A stretch of DNA of 42,674 bases from contig JAHBMJ010005341.1 in the NCBI GenBank assembly GCA_018398765.1, positions 48,119 to 90,792 on the forward strand, given 5' to 3'. Below the pieces are notes generated by a model. It made no database searches. It saw only the letters and a list, made by a program, of their open reading frames with translations, and was not told the origin of the DNA. The DNA is from Chromera velia. Lineage: Eukaryota > Sar > Chromeraceae. A program made the translations under genes and the position numbers. Every line of letters starts with the position of its first letter. Position 1 is the stretch's first letter. Positions 41,938 through 42,674 of this stretch are shown piece after piece.

Positions 41938-42467
41938 GTGCGCGCGCTCAATCTCACGAGATGCCGATTCATGTGCGTCTTAGGGTGTGTTTCGCATGTT
42001 CGTAGACGGTTGAAATCTAATACGGTGACCCTGGCTTGAACACAAGAAGGCGCAAGCAAAGAGACGGATGGAGGTGCAAAATTAGATGAACATTCCCATG
42101 TTCTCCCGATCTCAATTGCTTCCACCCGTTGAGTCTGGACCGCCATCCCCCCATCTTTCTCTACTCCTCCACTGCCGCATCTCTTCCCTTAAAGCCCTAC
42201 GAGGTCTCTGTGTGCGTCCTTTCAGGCAGGCAAACAGACATTCACTCTGCGAGGAAGGAAGGAAGGAAGGAAGGAAGGAGGGAAGGAAGGAAGGAAGGAA
42301 GGAAGGAAAGAGGAGGGGATGGCAAAAACGAGAAATAATGAAAGAAAACAGAAAGACAGACGGACGGACGTTCTTCTTCTGAGTACGAAGCCCTCAACAG
42401 GACAGGTCCACTCGGGTCGTTCTGGACGTCGAGGGATCTCCCTTGCCTCCCCTTCCTTCATGCATCC
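36067..42467 (-). CDS. Oocyst-wall-protein-like cysteine-repeat protein (CPPG repeats), 5' partial
   Basis: Fourteen minus-strand exons (42467-42370, 41700-41596, 41445-41415, 41347-41216, 40950-40859, 40560-40449, 40220-40179, 39977-39892, 39657-39570, 38613-38482, 38313-38213, 37890-37824, 37409-36924, 36273-36067) join in phase to 592 residues plus TAA. About 30 Cys follow a repeating plan: CP(P/V/D)xG(F) or variants, then one Cys about 13-25 residues on and another about 8-13 later. Examples: [40 protein letters not shown] and [10 protein letters not shown]. Such Cys-periodic CPPG repeats are known from COWP/OWP proteins of coccidian oocyst walls, which are secreted and disulfide-crosslinked. 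Near the C-terminus lie an acidic/basic coiled-coil-like block and 15 Thr in a row. Signal peptide and N-terminal repeats would be outside the window. The edge of exon 41700-41596 is uncertain (41596 or 41574). An unrelated EGF-like matrix protein is the main alternative. Confidence 0.75.
36711..36834. repeat. (TC)n(TG)n(GAGT)n compound microsatellite
   Basis: TC, TG, GAGT and GTGC units in series in the intron 36274-36923 of the CPPG-repeat gene. Sense-strand reading is CACT/CA/GA. Confidence 0.9.
37050..37094 (-). other. Poly-threonine run (15 Thr) with mixed codons
   Basis: In exon 37409-36924 fifteen consecutive codons encode Thr using all four ACN codons (5 ACC, 5 ACG, 3 ACA, 2 ACT). 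Codon mixing means the run is held at the protein level and not by simple DNA slippage. It follows an Asp/Glu run. Thr runs in secreted proteins are often O-glycosylated, mucin-like; this is inference. Confidence 0.9.
37791..37823 (-). repeat. Donor-nucleated (GTCT)n array
   Basis: In minus sense the exon ending at 37824 (LNCQ) is followed directly by about seven GTCT units and then GTGT repeats. Confidence 0.9.
38975..39392. repeat. Large composite (TC)n/(TG)n/(TCTG)n microsatellite island
   Basis: More than 400 bases of alternating TC, TG, TCTG and CCCT blocks, with at least three TC-to-TG cycles, inside the intron 38614-39569. It is antisense-pyrimidine relative to the gene. The long ORFs across it are repeat artefacts. 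Confidence 0.95.
39983..40117 (-). repeat. (CATC)n array abutting a 3' splice site
   Basis: On the minus strand GGAT/GAAT units run down to GATGAATGATGCAG at the acceptor of the exon starting at 39977. On + it is CATC/CACC/CAAT repeats with a duplicated larger unit. Confidence 0.9.
40829..40858 (-). repeat. Donor-nucleated (GTCA)n array
   Basis: In minus sense the exon ending at 40859 (NGAQT) is followed by about seven GTCA units beginning exactly with the donor. Confidence 0.9.
41098..41127. repeat. (GAAA)n microsatellite
   Basis: GAAA units in the intron 40951-41215 of the CPPG-repeat gene. Polypyrimidine CTTT in gene sense. Confidence 0.9.
41878..41938. repeat. (TC)n(TGTC)n microsatellite
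   Basis: TC repeats followed by GTCT repeats in the intron 41701-42369. Confidence 0.9.
42245..42312. repeat. (GGAA)n microsatellite
   Basis: GGAA units with one GGAGGG interruption in the intron 41701-42369. In gene sense this is TTCC, like the arrays beside other splice sites. Confidence 0.9.
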
Positions 42468-42660
42468 CTGCATTCATGCACAGAGAGAGGGGGGAGAGAC
42501 CGACATTCAAACAAACGGAAAGTCACAGCGCCTTTTGTAGAATAGAGGAGACTCGACGCATTGACAGACTAACATTTCAATGTCTTCGCAATATGCCTGT
42601 GTGGGACACTTCCCCAATTTTGTCTGACTGTTGCTCCGGGGAAGTGCGACGGCCAGACGT

Positions 42661-42674
42661 TCCCCCCCCCCCCC
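42661..42674. other. Poly-C run at the right edge of the window
   Basis: Fourteen C residues end the window. From 42468 to here no exon was recognised; it should be intron of the CPPG-repeat gene. A homopolymer exactly at the edge may mark a contig or assembly break. Confidence 0.6.

Overview
The window is a nuclear fragment of an intron-rich protist genome. No prokaryotic operon structure is visible. Four spliced protein genes can be followed exon by exon with closing reading phases: two on the + strand, then two on the - strand. The best lineage guess is an alveolate close to apicomplexans, and a chromerid such as Chromera velia fits best. Two gene contents support this. One is a phosphofructokinase (PFK) in which a beta-like and an alpha-like PPi-PFK domain are fused in one polypeptide, as in apicomplexans. 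The other is a cysteine-patterned protein with repeated CPPG motifs resembling coccidian oocyst wall proteins. Very long introns full of microsatellites also agree. This assignment is inference; no rRNA or marker gene is present.

Layout. (1) 78-21504, +: a 5'-truncated giant PFK-like gene. It carries the back half of a beta-like PFK domain (to about 5930), about 1,250 residues of disordered Gln/Pro/Ser/Gly-rich linker (about 5930-11430), a complete but degenerate alpha-like PFK domain (about 11435-18350) and a 700-residue disordered tail. From 1001 to the stop, 31 exons join with no phase error and give 3,048 codons plus stop. (2) 21505-22936: AT-rich spacer. (3) 22937-28908, +: a five-exon, 1,286-residue protein with an F-box-like motif and a C-terminal TPR domain that keeps the pattern used to bind chaperone C-termini. 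(4) 28909-30111: AT-rich convergent spacer. (5) 30112-34619, -: a complete six-exon, 315-residue SAM-dependent methyltransferase with a mitochondrial-type presequence. (6) 34620-36066: AT-rich spacer. (7) 36067-42467 and beyond, -: the last 14 exons (592 residues) of the oocyst-wall-protein-like gene, whose 5' part lies outside the window.

The genes do not form an obvious pathway. The most unusual features are at the DNA level. Many introns start with a tandem tetranucleotide array whose first unit is the splice donor itself (GTCA, GTCT, GTGG or GTGA repeats), and many end in a tetranucleotide array running into the acceptor. About 31 of 54 mapped donors have C at +3 instead of the usual purine. 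One 3' splice site has been tandemly triplicated, and an A/G-rich intronic element is shared by two unrelated genes. At the protein level, both PFK domains have altered substrate-binding motifs and carry low-complexity insertions at the same place in the fold.

All exon calls rest on reading frames, GT/AG boundaries, phase closure and remembered family motifs. No alignment or transcript data could be used. Exon edges are good to within a few bases unless stated otherwise.
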